Shown: positions 1 through 8,689, counted from the first letter of the stretch. The stretch is DNA of 64,000 bases from Halomonas smyrnensis AAD6 (GCF_000265245.1 NZ_AJKS02000009.1:56053-120052); one strand, 5' to 3'. Made by a program: numbers and translations. The notes: generated from the letters alone by a model not told the origin.

Positions 1-510
1 CGCACCACCGGCGCAGGAGAAGCGCCGCTTGCCCACCTCGAACAGCTCGTCGGAGGTTTCGATGGCCGGAAAGCGCTCGCGGAAGGCCGGCAGGCTCTCC
101 CAGTGAAGGGTCACGCGCTCGCCCTCCAGCAGCCCCGCCGCGGCCAGCAGGAAACCGCCGGTATCGAGGCCGCCCAATGCGCAGCCGGCCCCGTCCAGCC
201 GATGCAGCCAGCGCATCAGCCCACGGCTCAGGTAACGCTCGGGGTCGAAACCGCTGCAGACCGCCACCGACGCGGGATGATAACGCGCCTCGATATCCTG
301 ATCGGCCAGCAGCGTCATCCCGTTGGAGGCCGTGACCGGACCACCGTCCTCGCTGATCAGCCGCCATTCGAACAGCGGCCGACCGCTGATGCGGTTGGCG
401 ATGCGCAGCGGCTCCACGGCCGAGAAGAAGGCCATCATCGAGAAACGGGGCAGCAGCAAGAACCCGATCGGCTCGGGCAAGGGGCCGGCATAGTCGAGAC
501 GCATGGACAT
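1..510 (-). CDS. GlxA-family (DJ-1/PfpI + AraC) transcriptional regulator, C-terminus cut by window edge
   Basis: The first 170 codons of a minus-strand gene run off the left edge. The N-terminus reads MSMRLDYAGPLPEPIGFLLL and continues with PRFSMMAFFSAVEPLRIANR, the hallmark of the GATase1-like sensor domain of GlxA/GbdR/CdhR regulators. The AraC-type HTH would lie outside the window. Two in-frame ATGs (510 and 504) are possible. It faces the next gene across about 150 bp, and the two proteins share the same N-terminal motif, so they look like inverted paralogues. Members of this family control carnitine, glycine betaine, choline and arginine catabolism in Pseudomonas. The effector here is unknown. 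Confidence 0.85.
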   Translation of the reverse strand, partial: MSMRLDYAGPLPEPIGFLLLPRFSMMAFFSAVEPLRIANRISGRPLFEWRLISEDGGPVTASNGMTLLADQDIEARYHPASVAVCSGFDPERYLSRGLMRWLHRLDGAGCALGGLDTGGFLLAAAGLLEGERVTLHWESLPAFRERFPAIETSDELFEVGKRRFSCAGGA

Positions 511-661
511 CTAGGGGGTAACGAAAGGTTGGCTCATCATGACCGGCCGGGCTCCGAGTCACAAGCCGCCACGACCGCGGTGGCCACGCCACGACCGCGA
601 TTGCATCGACCCGCACGCGCTCTACAATCGGGGATCCCATTCTGCCGCCGCGACGAGGCCC

Positions 662-1612
662 ATGAGACTGACGCCCGACGTCCCCGCCCCGGAGCGGATC
701 GACTTCCTGCTGTTGCCGCGCTTCGCCATGGTGGCGTTCTTCTCGGCCGTGGAGCCGCTGCGCATCGCCAATCGTATCCAGGGCGAGACGCTGTTCGAAT
801 GGCGGCTGATCGGCCGCGACGGCGAACCGGTGGTCGCCTCCAACGGCATGACCCTGGCGGTCGATCACGCCCTGTCCGATGCACCGCTCGCCCCCAGCCT
901 GGCGGTATGCGCCAGCTTCGAGCCGGAGGCCACCATCGACCAGACGCTGGTCGACTGGCTGCGCGAGCGTGCCGCGGCGGGCTGCCGGCTGGGCGGCATG
1001 GACACGGGCTGCTTCGTGCTGGCTACCGCCGGGCTGCTCGACGATCAGACGGTGACGCTGCATTGGGAATCACTGCCCGAGTTCCGTGCCCGCTTTCCAG
1101 GCATCGACGCGGTGGAGTCGCTCTACGAGGTGACACCGGAGGGGTTTTCCTGCGCCGGCGGCAGCTCGGCCATCGACATGAGCCTCGACCTGATCCAACG
1201 CCGCCACGGGCTGCCGCTGGCGGAGCAGGTCCGCGACCAGCTGCTGCACGACCAGGGGCGTCGCCCGGCCAGTCGACAGCGTGACCCCATGCCCGAGGAT
1301 CCGACGCTCCACCGAGCCCTGGCCCTGATGGATGCCAACCTGGAAGCGCCACTGGAAATTCGCCGACTGGCCGACGAGCTCGACCTCTCCTGGCGGCGGC
1401 TGGATCGGCTGTTCGCGCGTCATCTGGGCACGTCGCCGCAACGGGCCTACCTGGCGCGCCGGCTGGACCACGCCCGGCGGCTGCTGCAGGAGACCCGGCA
1501 CAGCGTGATGGACGTCGCCGTGGCCTGCGGCTTCGCCTCCGCCTCCAGCTTCACCCGCGCCTTCCGCCAGCGGCATGGCATGACGCCCAGCGAACTTCGA
1601 CAGCGGCGCTGA
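662..1612 (+). CDS. GlxA-family transcriptional regulator (DJ-1/PfpI-like domain plus AraC HTH)
   Basis: A 316-residue protein. Residues about 10-180 form the GATase1-like sensor domain (FLLLPRFAMVAFFSAVEPLR; GGMDTGCFVLATAGLLD). Residues about 215-310 form a two-helix-turn-helix AraC domain ending in GFASASSFTRAFRQRHGMTP. I chose the ATG at 662 because the homology starts there; an upstream in-frame ATG at 539 adds 41 residues that look non-coding. Its position ahead of a Rieske protein and a butyrobetaine-dioxygenase homologue suggests it activates that operon in response to a quaternary ammonium compound, as CdhR and GbdR do. That role is inferred from family and neighbours. Confidence 0.88.
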   Translation: MRLTPDVPAPERIDFLLLPRFAMVAFFSAVEPLRIANRIQGETLFEWRLIGRDGEPVVASNGMTLAVDHALSDAPLAPSLAVCASFEPEATIDQTLVDWLRERAAAGCRLGGMDTGCFVLATAGLLDDQTVTLHWESLPEFRARFPGIDAVESLYEVTPEGFSCAGGSSAIDMSLDLIQRRHGLPLAEQVRDQLLHDQGRRPASRQRDPMPEDPTLHRALALMDANLEAPLEIRRLADELDLSWRRLDRLFARHLGTSPQRAYLARRLDHARRLLQETRHSVMDVAVACGFASASSFTRAFRQRHGMTPSELRQRR

Positions 1613-1719
1613 GCGCCGATAGCCGAACGCCGACACCTCGGAACGTTCGCCCGTTGACACACGGACGCCCACACGGTTTCACTTGAAACCAAATGAGCCG
1701 TGACAAGAGAAGCCCCATC

Positions 1720-2109
1720 ATGACAGCCGCCTGGCAGCAATACCGCAGCGCCCCACCCCCGGGCACCCGCGTGGCGCACGCCGACGACCTGCCCGAGCAC
1801 GGGCACCTGAGCCTGTCCGTGGCAAGCGAACGAGGCCGCTTCCCGCTGCTGGTGGTGCGCCTCGCCGACGCCACCCTGGTCGCCTATGTCAACGCCTGCC
1901 CGCACCAGTACCTGCCCCTCGACCAGCGCGGCGACCGACTGCTCTGCGACGATGGCGAGACGCTGCGCTGCACCAACCACGACGCCGTCTTCGCCACGCG
2001 CAGCGGCGAAGGCGTGGGCGGCCTGGGGACGGGCTGCGCCCTGGACCCGGTGCCGGTGCATCTGGAGAACGACTGGCTGATCATCGGCAATGTGTCGGAA
2101 AACGCCTAG
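1720..2109 (+). CDS. Small Rieske [2Fe-2S] ferredoxin-like protein
   Basis: A 129-residue protein consisting almost only of a Rieske fold. The cluster ligands are visible as C60-P-H62 and C84-T-N-H87, giving the CxH...CxxH pattern. The second half (GEGVGGLGTGCALDPVPVHL) matches the usual loop after the second ligand pair. Such proteins pass electrons to oxygenases or reductases. Here it sits about 110 bp upstream of a 2OG-Fe(II) dioxygenase, which does not need a ferredoxin, so its partner is unclear. An alternative ATG at 1693 adds nine residues. The short 117-bp gap and shared orientation suggest the same transcription unit as the GlxA gene or the next gene. Confidence 0.8.
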   Translation: MTAAWQQYRSAPPPGTRVAHADDLPEHGHLSLSVASERGRFPLLVVRLADATLVAYVNACPHQYLPLDQRGDRLLCDDGETLRCTNHDAVFATRSGEGVGGLGTGCALDPVPVHLENDWLIIGNVSENA

Positions 2110-2219
2110 CCCGGCGCCTGCCTGTCGAATTGTGCACAGCCGGTGTCGAATCTTGCCGCGAGTCAGCGGGGCTGTGCTGGCATCCTGAGCCGCAACATTC
2201 ATCGCTCGAGAGACGCCCC

Positions 2220-3446
2220 ATGACCGACGACACACTGCCCCTCACCCCCGACTACGACGCCTGGCCGATCGACGCCGACCTCGACGCCGTCTCCTTCACG
2301 CCGCGCCTGGTCACGGTGCGCTGGAGCGACGGTCGCGTCAGCCGCTATCACAGCATCTGGCTGCGCGAGAACGCGGGCGACGAGACCACCGTCAACCCGG
2401 CGACCCGGGAGCGTATCCTGGACCTCTCTGCGCTGCCGGCCTGGCCGGAGGTCGTCGAGGCCGAGATCGACGCCGCCGGCGCCCTGTGCGTGACCTTCGC
2501 CCCCGAGGACCGCCGTCTGCGCTTCCATCCGGGCTGGTTGCGCGCCAACGACTACGACAACGCCACCGATCCCGAGGCGCCACTGGTGACGGTCACCACC
2601 TGGCAGGGGGGACCCGGCGAAGGCCCCGACACCCTCGATGCCAGCGGCCTGCTCGATACTGACCCCGCCAGCGCGGCCGAAGAAGCGATCCTCGCCCCGG
2701 CGCTCGAGAGCGTGCTCGGCAAGGGCCTGGTACGACTGCGCGGCCTGCCCACCACCCCCGGCTCGCTCGCGGCCATCGCCCAGCGTATCGGCCCGATCCG
2801 CGACACCAATTTCGGCGGCCTGTTCAATGTCAAGGCCAAGCCGGACCCGGACTCCAACGCCTACACCGCCATCGCCCTGCCGCCCCACACCGACCTGCCG
2901 ACCCGCGAGTACCATCCCGGACTGCAGATGCTGCACTGCCTGGAGAACAGCGTGGAGGGCGGCCAGGCGGTGATGCTCGACGGCTTCGCCGTGGCCGAGG
3001 CGTTGCGCGAGCGCGATCCCGAGGCCTTTGCCACCCTGACTCGAGTGCGCTGGTGCTATGCTAACACCGCCAGGACCACCGACTACGTGTGGTTCGAACC
3101 GATGATTCGCCTCGACGCCCGCGGCGAGCTGCTCGAGGTGCGCATCGCCGACTTCCTGCGCGGCCCGCTGCAGACCGCCTTCGAGGACGTGGAACCGGCC
3201 TATGAGGCGCTGATGACCCTGCAGCGGCTGCTGCGCGACCCGGCCTTCGCCATCCGCTTCACCTACGCGCCCGGCGATCTGGTGATCTTCGACAACCGCC
3301 GCCTGCTGCACGCCCGGGACGCCTTCGAGGGCGACAGCGGCCACCGCTGGCTGCAGGGCTGCTACATGGAACGCGACGAGATCCGCTCCCGCTACCGCAT
3401 GGTCCAGCGAGCTCGCCGGCAGCGGCGGGTCAGCGCAACCGTCTAA
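2220..3446 (+). CDS. Gamma-butyrobetaine dioxygenase-like 2OG-Fe(II) oxygenase (BBOX/TauD family)
   Basis: A 408-residue protein with a GBBH-like N-terminal domain (residues about 25-120) and a TauD/TfdA catalytic jelly roll (about 150-400). The iron ligands are H223-T-D225 (PPHTDLPTREY) and H364 (NRRLLHARDAFEG); RWLQGCYMERDEI is the C-terminal family signature. The N-terminal WLRENAGDETT stretch lacks the zinc-binding cysteines found in animal BBOX. Family members hydroxylate trimethylammonium carboxylates, for example gamma-butyrobetaine to L-carnitine. The ATG at 2220 follows a purine-rich site; the frame is open to 2130 but that part has no homology. Substrate is not proven, and a TmpA-like role is possible. 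Confidence 0.85.
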   Translation: MTDDTLPLTPDYDAWPIDADLDAVSFTPRLVTVRWSDGRVSRYHSIWLRENAGDETTVNPATRERILDLSALPAWPEVVEAEIDAAGALCVTFAPEDRRLRFHPGWLRANDYDNATDPEAPLVTVTTWQGGPGEGPDTLDASGLLDTDPASAAEEAILAPALESVLGKGLVRLRGLPTTPGSLAAIAQRIGPIRDTNFGGLFNVKAKPDPDSNAYTAIALPPHTDLPTREYHPGLQMLHCLENSVEGGQAVMLDGFAVAEALRERDPEAFATLTRVRWCYANTARTTDYVWFEPMIRLDARGELLEVRIADFLRGPLQTAFEDVEPAYEALMTLQRLLRDPAFAIRFTYAPGDLVIFDNRRLLHARDAFEGDSGHRWLQGCYMERDEIRSRYRMVQRARRQRRVSATV

Positions 3447-3471
3447 CCCACACAATCCGGGAGCAAGCCTC

Positions 3472-4800
3472 TTGAGCGCCCACGACTCGTCGCCCACAAC
3501 CACCCTCTCGGCCGCATGGAGCCTGTGGGCGCTATTGCTCGGCGTCGGCCTGCTGATGCTGGGCAACGGCTTGCAAGGCAGCCTGCTCGGCATCCGCGCC
3601 GCCGAGGAGGCGTTCGGCAATACCGTGACCGGTCTGGTGATGTCGTCCTACTTTGTCGGCTTCCTGGCCGGCTCGACCCTGACCCCGCGCAAGCTGCGTC
3701 AGGTCGGCCATATCCGGGTGTTTGCGGCCCTGGCCTCGATCACCTCGGTGGCCATCCTGGTGCACGTGCTGTTCATCGATCCCTGGGTCTGGGCCGCCAT
3801 GCGCCTGATCACCGGTTTCGCCTACGCCGGCCTCTATGTGGTCACCGAGAGCTGGTTGAACGGTCACGCCAGCAATCGCCTGCGCGGACGACTGCTGGCC
3901 TTCTACATGGTGATCAGCTATCTGGGCATGGGCGGCGGCCAGCTGCTGCTCAACGTCGCCGACCCCGGCGGCATGGTGCTGTTTTTGATCGTGTCGATAC
4001 TGATGTCGCTGGCCCTGGTGCCGATCCTGCTCAGCTACACCCCCCAGCCGGACACCGGCACCCCCGAGGCCATGAGCCTGCGACGCTTGTACCGGCTGGC
4101 GCCGCTGGGGACCCTGGGCTGTCTGCTGACCGGCATCACCAACGGCAGTGTCTTCGGCATGGGGGCGGTATTCGCCACCGGCAGCGGCCTGGCGGTGGAT
4201 CAGGTCGCCGCCTTCATGGGGGCCTTCATCCTCGGCGGCGCCCTGCTGCAATGGCCACTGGGCAAGCTCTCGGACAAGACCGACCGCCGGGTGGTCATCG
4301 TGGTCGTTGCCGCCATTGCCACCGGGCTGTCGCTGGCCGGCCTGCTGCTGGAGCCCGGGCATGCCTTGCCGCTGACGCTGCTCGGCGTGCTGCTCGGCGG
4401 CACCACCTTGACCCTCTACTCACTGCTGCTGGCCTGTGCCAACGATGCCCTCACACCGACTCAGACGGTGGCGGCAAGCAGCAGCCTGGTGCTGGCACTG
4501 GGCATCGGCGCCATCCTCGGCCCGCTGAGTACCGGGCTGCTGATGGATGCCATCGGCCCCGATGGCTTCCTGTGGGATCTGGCGCTGATACATGCCGTCA
4601 TCGTCGTCTTCGGCGGTTATTGCCTGGTGCGCCAACCGGCCACCGGCGTCGAGGAACACGGTCACTACGTGGCGGTGCCCGCCGGCACCGCACCGCTGGG
4701 CGCCACCTGGGTCGAGGAGGCGGCCAGCGAGCCCAGCCAGCTGGAGCTGGGCCTGGTGGAGGCCGCACCCGAGGCGACACCGGACGACGCGGCCGACTGA
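3472..4800 (+). CDS. MFS transporter, YcaD-like
   Basis: A 442-residue membrane protein with about 12 hydrophobic segments and an acidic cytoplasmic tail. VMSSYFVGFLAGSTLTPRKL, the following RQVGHIRVFA, and GFAYAGLYVVTESWLNGH are typical of the YcaD/inner-membrane MFS group. No ATG is available at the start of the homology. The TTG at 3472 has a good ribosome-binding site (GGGAGCAAG) and is used here. The gene begins 25 bp after the dioxygenase, so the two are probably co-transcribed and the transporter may import the dioxygenase substrate or export a product. The substrate cannot be read from the sequence. Confidence 0.85.
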   Translation: MSAHDSSPTTTLSAAWSLWALLLGVGLLMLGNGLQGSLLGIRAAEEAFGNTVTGLVMSSYFVGFLAGSTLTPRKLRQVGHIRVFAALASITSVAILVHVLFIDPWVWAAMRLITGFAYAGLYVVTESWLNGHASNRLRGRLLAFYMVISYLGMGGGQLLLNVADPGGMVLFLIVSILMSLALVPILLSYTPQPDTGTPEAMSLRRLYRLAPLGTLGCLLTGITNGSVFGMGAVFATGSGLAVDQVAAFMGAFILGGALLQWPLGKLSDKTDRRVVIVVVAAIATGLSLAGLLLEPGHALPLTLLGVLLGGTTLTLYSLLLACANDALTPTQTVAASSSLVLALGIGAILGPLSTGLLMDAIGPDGFLWDLALIHAVIVVFGGYCLVRQPATGVEEHGHYVAVPAGTAPLGATWVEEAASEPSQLELGLVEAAPEATPDDAAD

Positions 4801-4817
4801 GAGGCACGACATAGACG

Positions 4818-4841
4818 AAAAAAGCCCCGCTAGCGCGGGGC
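4818..4841 (-). terminator. Rho-independent terminator of the iolR-iolG-iolB operon
   Basis: A 7-bp stem GCCCCGC/GCGGGGC (4824-4841) with a TAGC loop is preceded on the plus strand by a run of A, so on the minus strand it is a GC hairpin followed by T6. It lies 40 bp beyond the iolB stop codon. It separates the island from the convergent MFS gene and may also slow plus-strand transcription. Confidence 0.85.
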
Positions 4842-4881
4842 GAAGAGACGTCAGGACGTCTTGGCTAAGAGAGATGCGCGG

Positions 4882-5685
4882 TCATTGCTTGACGATCCAC
4901 TCGTGGGCGGGGTCGTTCTGGAACTTCCACTCACGCTTGGGACCGGCCATCACGTTGAGATAATAGAGTTCATAGCCGTGAGGCGCGCCGACCGGATGAT
5001 AGCCCCGCGGCACCATCACGCAGCAGCCATTCTCCACCGCCATGGTCTCGTCCAGGCTGCGATCGTCGGTATAGACGCGCTGGAAGGCGAAGCCCTGAGA
5101 CGGGTTCAGTCGGTGATAGTAGGTCTCCTCGAGGATCGACTCCTCGGGCAGGTTATCCACGTCGTGCTTGTGCGGCGGATAGCTGGACCAGTTGCCGGCC
5201 GGCGTATAGACCTCGACCACCAGCAGGCCATCGGCCGGCTCGGAATCCGGCAGCACATCCTGGATATGACGGGTATTGGTACCGTCACCGCGGGTGCTCT
5301 GCTTGATCTGGTCGGGACCGATCAGCCGCGGCGCGTGGTTACCATGTCCCGGGGCGCTGCACACCGCAAGCTCCATATCGGTGGTGGCCTCTACCTCGAA
5401 GCTGACGCCGTCGGGCAGATAGACGGCGTAAGGCGGCACCTTCTCGAAGATGTCCATGCGCTCGCCGATGTCCTCCCAGCGGTGCTCGCCGCAGGTCACG
5501 GTGGCGCGACCGGTCAGCAGCACCAGACAGTGTTCCCGACCGCCGGTGTTGGCCTCGAAGCGCTGGCCTCGGGCCAGCCGTTGCACCCGGAAGCCGACGT
5601 GGTTCCAGCCAGCAGATTCCGGCGTGATATCGAGTACCGTGCCTTGATCGTCGGGCGCATGCGGGCGTACCAGTAGTGAGGTCAT
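4882..5685 (-). CDS. iolB: 5-deoxy-glucuronate isomerase IolB
   Basis: A 267-residue bicupin. IolB converts 5-deoxy-D-glucuronate, the IolD product, into 5-dehydro-2-deoxy-D-gluconate in the myo-inositol pathway. Diagnostic segments are NHVGFRVQRLARG near the start, the metal-site region NWSSYPPHKHDVDNLPEES, and the C-terminal ending GYELYYLNVMAGPKREWKF. The length is normal for the family. It is the last gene of a minus-strand operon, 20 bp after iolG, and is followed by a strong hairpin terminator. In this island iolB is separated from iolCDEA and transcribed with the regulator gene. Confidence 0.96.
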   Translation of the reverse strand: MTSLLVRPHAPDDQGTVLDITPESAGWNHVGFRVQRLARGQRFEANTGGREHCLVLLTGRATVTCGEHRWEDIGERMDIFEKVPPYAVYLPDGVSFEVEATTDMELAVCSAPGHGNHAPRLIGPDQIKQSTRGDGTNTRHIQDVLPDSEPADGLLVVEVYTPAGNWSSYPPHKHDVDNLPEESILEETYYHRLNPSQGFAFQRVYTDDRSLDETMAVENGCCVMVPRGYHPVGAPHGYELYYLNVMAGPKREWKFQNDPAHEWIVKQ

Positions 5686-5705
5686 GGGTCGTCGCTCCTG
5701 TCGGG

Positions 5706-6701
5706 TCAGTGAATGTCAGCCAGTGCGATGCGCCGGCCTTCCTCGAGGGAACGCACCGCGGCCTCGGCCAGACGCAGCGCCTCGAGCCCGTCCGTGGCAT
5801 CGGTCAACGGCGAGCGCTGTTCCTTCCAGGCGGTGACGAAATCGTCGATCTCGCGGGCGTAGGCGGCCGCGTAGCGCTCGAGGAAAAACCAGTGCGGTTT
5901 CTCCTCCACCTGACCGCCCTCGCCGGTGAAGCGCAGCCGGGTCGCGGTCTCGTTCTGCGCCTCGAGCATGCCCGCGCTGCCGAAGGCCTCGATGCGCTGA
6001 TCGTAGCCGTAGCAGGCCCGGCGCGAGTTGTTGATGTGACACAGCCGGCCGCTCGCGGTGGTCAGGGTCACCATGGCGGTATCGACATCGCCGGCCTCGC
6101 CGATGGCCGGGTCAATCAGGCAGCTGCCGGTGGCCTGCACGTGGGTGATCGGCTCGTCCAGCAGCCAGCGGGCCATGTCGAAATCGTGAATCATCATGTC
6201 GCGGAAGAGTCCGCCCGAGGCCGCCACATATTCGGCGGGAGGCGGCGCCGGATCGCGGCTGATGATGGTCAGCGTTTCCAGCTCGCCGATCCGCCCTTCC
6301 ACTACGGCACGCTTTAGGGACGCAAATTGCGGATCATGGCGACGGTTGAAGCCCAGCGCACAGGTCACCGGATGTGCCTCGAGGACTTGCAGCGCCTCGC
6401 CGGTGCGAGCCAGGTCGAGGGCGATCGGCTTCTCACAGAGCACGGCCTTGCCGCTGCGGGCGGCGCGTTCGAGGTAGTCGGCATGGGTCGGCGTGCTGGA
6501 GGCGATCAAGATGGCATCCACTTCGGCATCCTCGAACGCCGCCTCGGCGTCGATAACGCGCGCACCGAACTGCTGGGCGAGCGCCTCGGCGGCCGCGATG
6601 TGATAATCGGCCACCGCGACCAGCCGGGCATCCGGATGCGCGTCAATGGCCTGTGCATGCACCTTGCCGATACGGCCGGCGCCGATCAGGGCGAGTCTCA
6701 T
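5706..6701 (-). CDS. iolG: Inositol 2-dehydrogenase IolG (Gfo/Idh/MocA family)
   Basis: A 331-residue NAD-dependent dehydrogenase that oxidises myo-inositol to scyllo-inosose (2-keto-myo-inositol), the first catabolic step. The Rossmann motif is at the very start (LIGAGRIGKVHA). The family motif CEKPIALD is at about residue 94. The catalytic region GLFRDMMIHDFDMARWL contains the conserved Asp-His pair typical of IolG. It lies 56 bp after iolR and 20 bp before iolB on the same strand. Of the Gfo/Idh proteins in the window, this one is the most canonical IolG by its motifs and its operon position. Confidence 0.93.
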   Translation of the reverse strand: MRLALIGAGRIGKVHAQAIDAHPDARLVAVADYHIAAAEALAQQFGARVIDAEAAFEDAEVDAILIASSTPTHADYLERAARSGKAVLCEKPIALDLARTGEALQVLEAHPVTCALGFNRRHDPQFASLKRAVVEGRIGELETLTIISRDPAPPPAEYVAASGGLFRDMMIHDFDMARWLLDEPITHVQATGSCLIDPAIGEAGDVDTAMVTLTTASGRLCHINNSRRACYGYDQRIEAFGSAGMLEAQNETATRLRFTGEGGQVEEKPHWFFLERYAAAYAREIDDFVTAWKEQRSPLTDATDGLEALRLAEAAVRSLEEGRRIALADIH

Positions 6702-6757
6702 GGGCGTGTCCTATGGTTTGTTAGTGGCAGGTATCGCGCATTGATTTCCCCGATGGG

Positions 6758-7621
6758 TCAGGCGCGTTCCTCGTCATCCGGCTGACCGCTGCGCTCGCGG
6801 GCCTTGTCCTGGCGAACCCCCAGCGAGATCGCCAGGGTTTGCGTCAAGCACAGCGAAGCGGTCAAGCCGCGAAAGCTCTTCACTTCAGCCTCGTGCACCA
6901 CCAGCGAAACATCGGCGATGCGGGCCAGTGGGCTGAGGTTGGAGTCGGTGATCACTATCAGCGGAATCTCACGCTTGCGCGCCTCGTCGGCCGCTTCTCG
7001 AGACTCTTCGGCATAGGGCGAGAAACTGACCACCAACAGCGCATCCTGAGGCTCGATGTTGCGCACCTGCTCGCCATACATGCCACCCAGCCCATTGACC
7101 AGGAAAGTGCGCTTGTCGATATGATGCAGCGCATACGTCATGTAGCTGGCGACGACGAAGCTGCGCCGCGCGCCCATCACGTGGATGGCGCGCGAGCGCT
7201 CCAGAATATCGAGCGCCCGCTCCAGCTGACGGGGATCGATACGCCCCGGAAGCTGGTCGAGCACCTCACGATTGGCCTCGGCGAACTCCCACAGCAGCTC
7301 GGTACTGTCGGGGGTCTCACCGGTGGCGGTACGCACGGCACGAATGCGCTCGTTGTAATTGGGCAGCTCGTCCACCAGGCGGGTGCGAAACAGCTGCTGC
7401 ATCTCGGAAAACCCTGAGAAGCCGAAATGATTGGCAAAGCGGATCAGAGTCGATGGAGTGACATCAGCACGCTCGGCCAGCTTGGCCACGGTCGCGAAGG
7501 CCACTTCCTGCGGATGATCGAGCAAAAAACGCGCCGTTTGCTGTAGGCGCCGACTCAGCGACGGATAATCCGCCGTGATACGCTCCTCCAGCGTGGAGAA
7601 GTCTTGAAGTGTCTGGCTCAT
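6758..7621 (-). CDS. iolR: RpiR/MurR-family regulator, probable inositol repressor IolR
   Basis: A 287-residue protein with an N-terminal RpiR helix-turn-helix domain (ERITADYPSLSRRLQQTARF; VTPSTLIRFANHFGFSGFSE) and a C-terminal SIS sugar-phosphate-binding domain (RAIHVMGARRSFVVASYMTY; LLVVSFSPYAEESREAADEA). I took the ATG at 7621 because it has a GAGG site and the HTH begins there; the open frame reaches 7741 without homology. It is the first gene of the iolR-iolG-iolB operon. RpiR-type IolR of Sinorhizobium represses iol genes through GGAA-N6-TTCC sites, and such sites occur in this window. The inducer is probably an inositol intermediate (inference). Confidence 0.9.
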   Translation of the reverse strand: MSQTLQDFSTLEERITADYPSLSRRLQQTARFLLDHPQEVAFATVAKLAERADVTPSTLIRFANHFGFSGFSEMQQLFRTRLVDELPNYNERIRAVRTATGETPDSTELLWEFAEANREVLDQLPGRIDPRQLERALDILERSRAIHVMGARRSFVVASYMTYALHHIDKRTFLVNGLGGMYGEQVRNIEPQDALLVVSFSPYAEESREAADEARKREIPLIVITDSNLSPLARIADVSLVVHEAEVKSFRGLTASLCLTQTLAISLGVRQDKARERSGQPDDEERA

Positions 7622-7686
7622 GATGTCTGCCTCGCTGATGGGGCCTGGTGCGATGCCGTGCATCCTGTCGACACAGGATAGGCAAA

Positions 7687-7732
7687 AGGAACAAAAATTC
7701 CATTTACACGTTAGTCTAGAATAGCGCGATGC
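7687..7732. promoter_or_regulatory. Candidate IolR operator pair upstream of iolR
   Basis: AGGAACAAAAATTCCA (7687-7702) is a GGAA-N6-TTCC palindrome lying 66 bp upstream of the iolR start. A second half-site, TAGAA, starts at 7717, exactly 30 bp further. The site lies between iolR and the divergent pseudogene at 7771, so it probably gave autoregulation of iolR-iolG-iolB. Confidence 0.7.
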
Positions 7733-7770
7733 CGATTGCACGAATCCCGTTCATGCCAAAGAGATGCAGC

Positions 7771-8260
7771 ATGTCTCAAGCGACGCTGAAATTTGCCTTG
7801 AATCACATGGCCTGACCCCGGGGACGCGTCGGCAGCGGATCGAGACGGCGTGTGCCAGAACAGCCTCGTCGATCTCGACCAGTCACGCGCCGCCGGGAAC
7901 GCGCCCGGGCGCTGGGCGTCGAGATCCTGAGCATCATCAATGCCCTCTCCCCGTTCAACATGTGGACGTGCCGCCCAGGCCGACCGCTAGCCCGGTTGGT
8001 CCATGCCTGCGGCGGGCGCGGCCTGGAGCTGTGCCCGCTGGTCAATGCCGACGCTCAGGGCGACAAGAGCGCCGCACTCGAGCCGGCGCTCTTGTCGCTG
8101 AAGAGCATCCCGGGCCAGCACGATCTCAAAGGGCTTCGTCGAGCCGCTCGACTTCCCCGCCTAGAGAACCTCGACCAGCCGAGCCGATTGCTGCACGAAA
8201 GCCATGACGGCGACGTGTCTCTCGCCCCCTGTGCCAAAACCGTGCATGAACAGGACGCCC
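7771..8260 (+). pseudogene. Decayed TIM-barrel sugar isomerase/inosose-converting gene
   Basis: No open frame spans this stretch, but pieces of one protein family appear in order on the plus strand across different frames. It starts at ATG 7771 with KFALNHMA, then an in-frame TGA at about 7813. Next come ARALGVEILSIINAL and SPFNMWT (about 7903-7965), CGGRGLELCPL (about 8010-8040), LKSIPGQHDLKG, and after a frame change GFVEPLDFPA followed by a stop (about 8134-8163). These match the segment order of IolE/Hyi-like xylose-isomerase-fold proteins. At least one nonsense change and one frameshift make it non-functional. It is divergent from iolR and downstream of IolR-like sites. Confidence 0.6.
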
Positions 8261-8309
8261 CCGCAGGTGTGCTGCGTAGGATCATGGCCCTCCTCCTCCA
8301 GGTGCACTA

Positions 8310-8487
8310 CAGCATTAATCCACCGCCCCCAACGCACGCGCGCACCGGCATCGGAACATCGGCGAGGCCGAGATCGACTGAAACGCCTTCTTCAGGATCC
8401 TGGCGATATCGGCTTCGACGGCGCGCTGTCGAGCTGAGTGTTCGGCAGAATGAACGCGGAGGAGTCCTCGCGCTTCATGCGTGATGA
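8310..8487 (+). pseudogene. C-terminal remnant of an IolH-like sugar phosphate isomerase
   Basis: The plus strand reads HRNIGEAEID, then TGA in place of Trp, then NAFFRIL. After a one-base frame change it continues DIGFDGALSS, TGA in place of Cys, then VFGRMNAEESSRFMR. This follows the C-terminal pattern of IolH/TIM-barrel isomerases (IGEGxVDWDAFF...LxEIGFDG...CVFxWEERAxES). Two stop codons and one frameshift in about 170 bp show decay. It may be the end of the same gene as the preceding remnant or of a second isomerase; I cannot tell which. Confidence 0.55.
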
Positions 8488-8680
8488 GGATGGCCCCTGG
8501 ATGTCGCTCTAGCAGTTGGGATTCAGGGCCTTTTTCGCAGGCTGTGCCCACGGCTGGAAGCGGAGTACCAAGACGCGCCAACGAAACGCTTATTCCATTG
8601 CGTGACACATTTCATCACCCAGTGGCGCCACGCCGTCGCGGCGGGCAACCCTGTCTGGTGAGCATTGTGAGGGATGGTGT
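8488..8680. other. Stretch without a recognisable gene, with an unassigned short reading frame
   Basis: Between the isomerase remnant and the iolC promoter I see no intact gene. A short plus-strand frame ending at the TGA 8659-8661 (GLFRRLCPRLEAEYQDAPTK, then RLFHCVTHFITQWRHAV) has protein-like composition but no start codon and no family I recognise. It is probably another gene remnant. Confidence 0.3.
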
Positions 8681-8689
8681 GACGATACT

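Noticed and set aside
2199..3620. Long minus-strand open frames opposite plus-strand genes (for example 473 codons here, 604 codons at 8925-10739 and 603 codons at 60890-62701)
   Set aside because: They have no recognisable motif, a composition full of Gly/Ala/Val/His/Gln, and lie exactly opposite well-supported genes. They are shadows caused by the high GC content.
7852..8484. A 210-codon open frame between iolR and iolC, considered as an intact gene
   Set aside because: Family-like pieces in the region are spread over several frames and broken by stops, so it is better explained as a pseudogene than as this frame.
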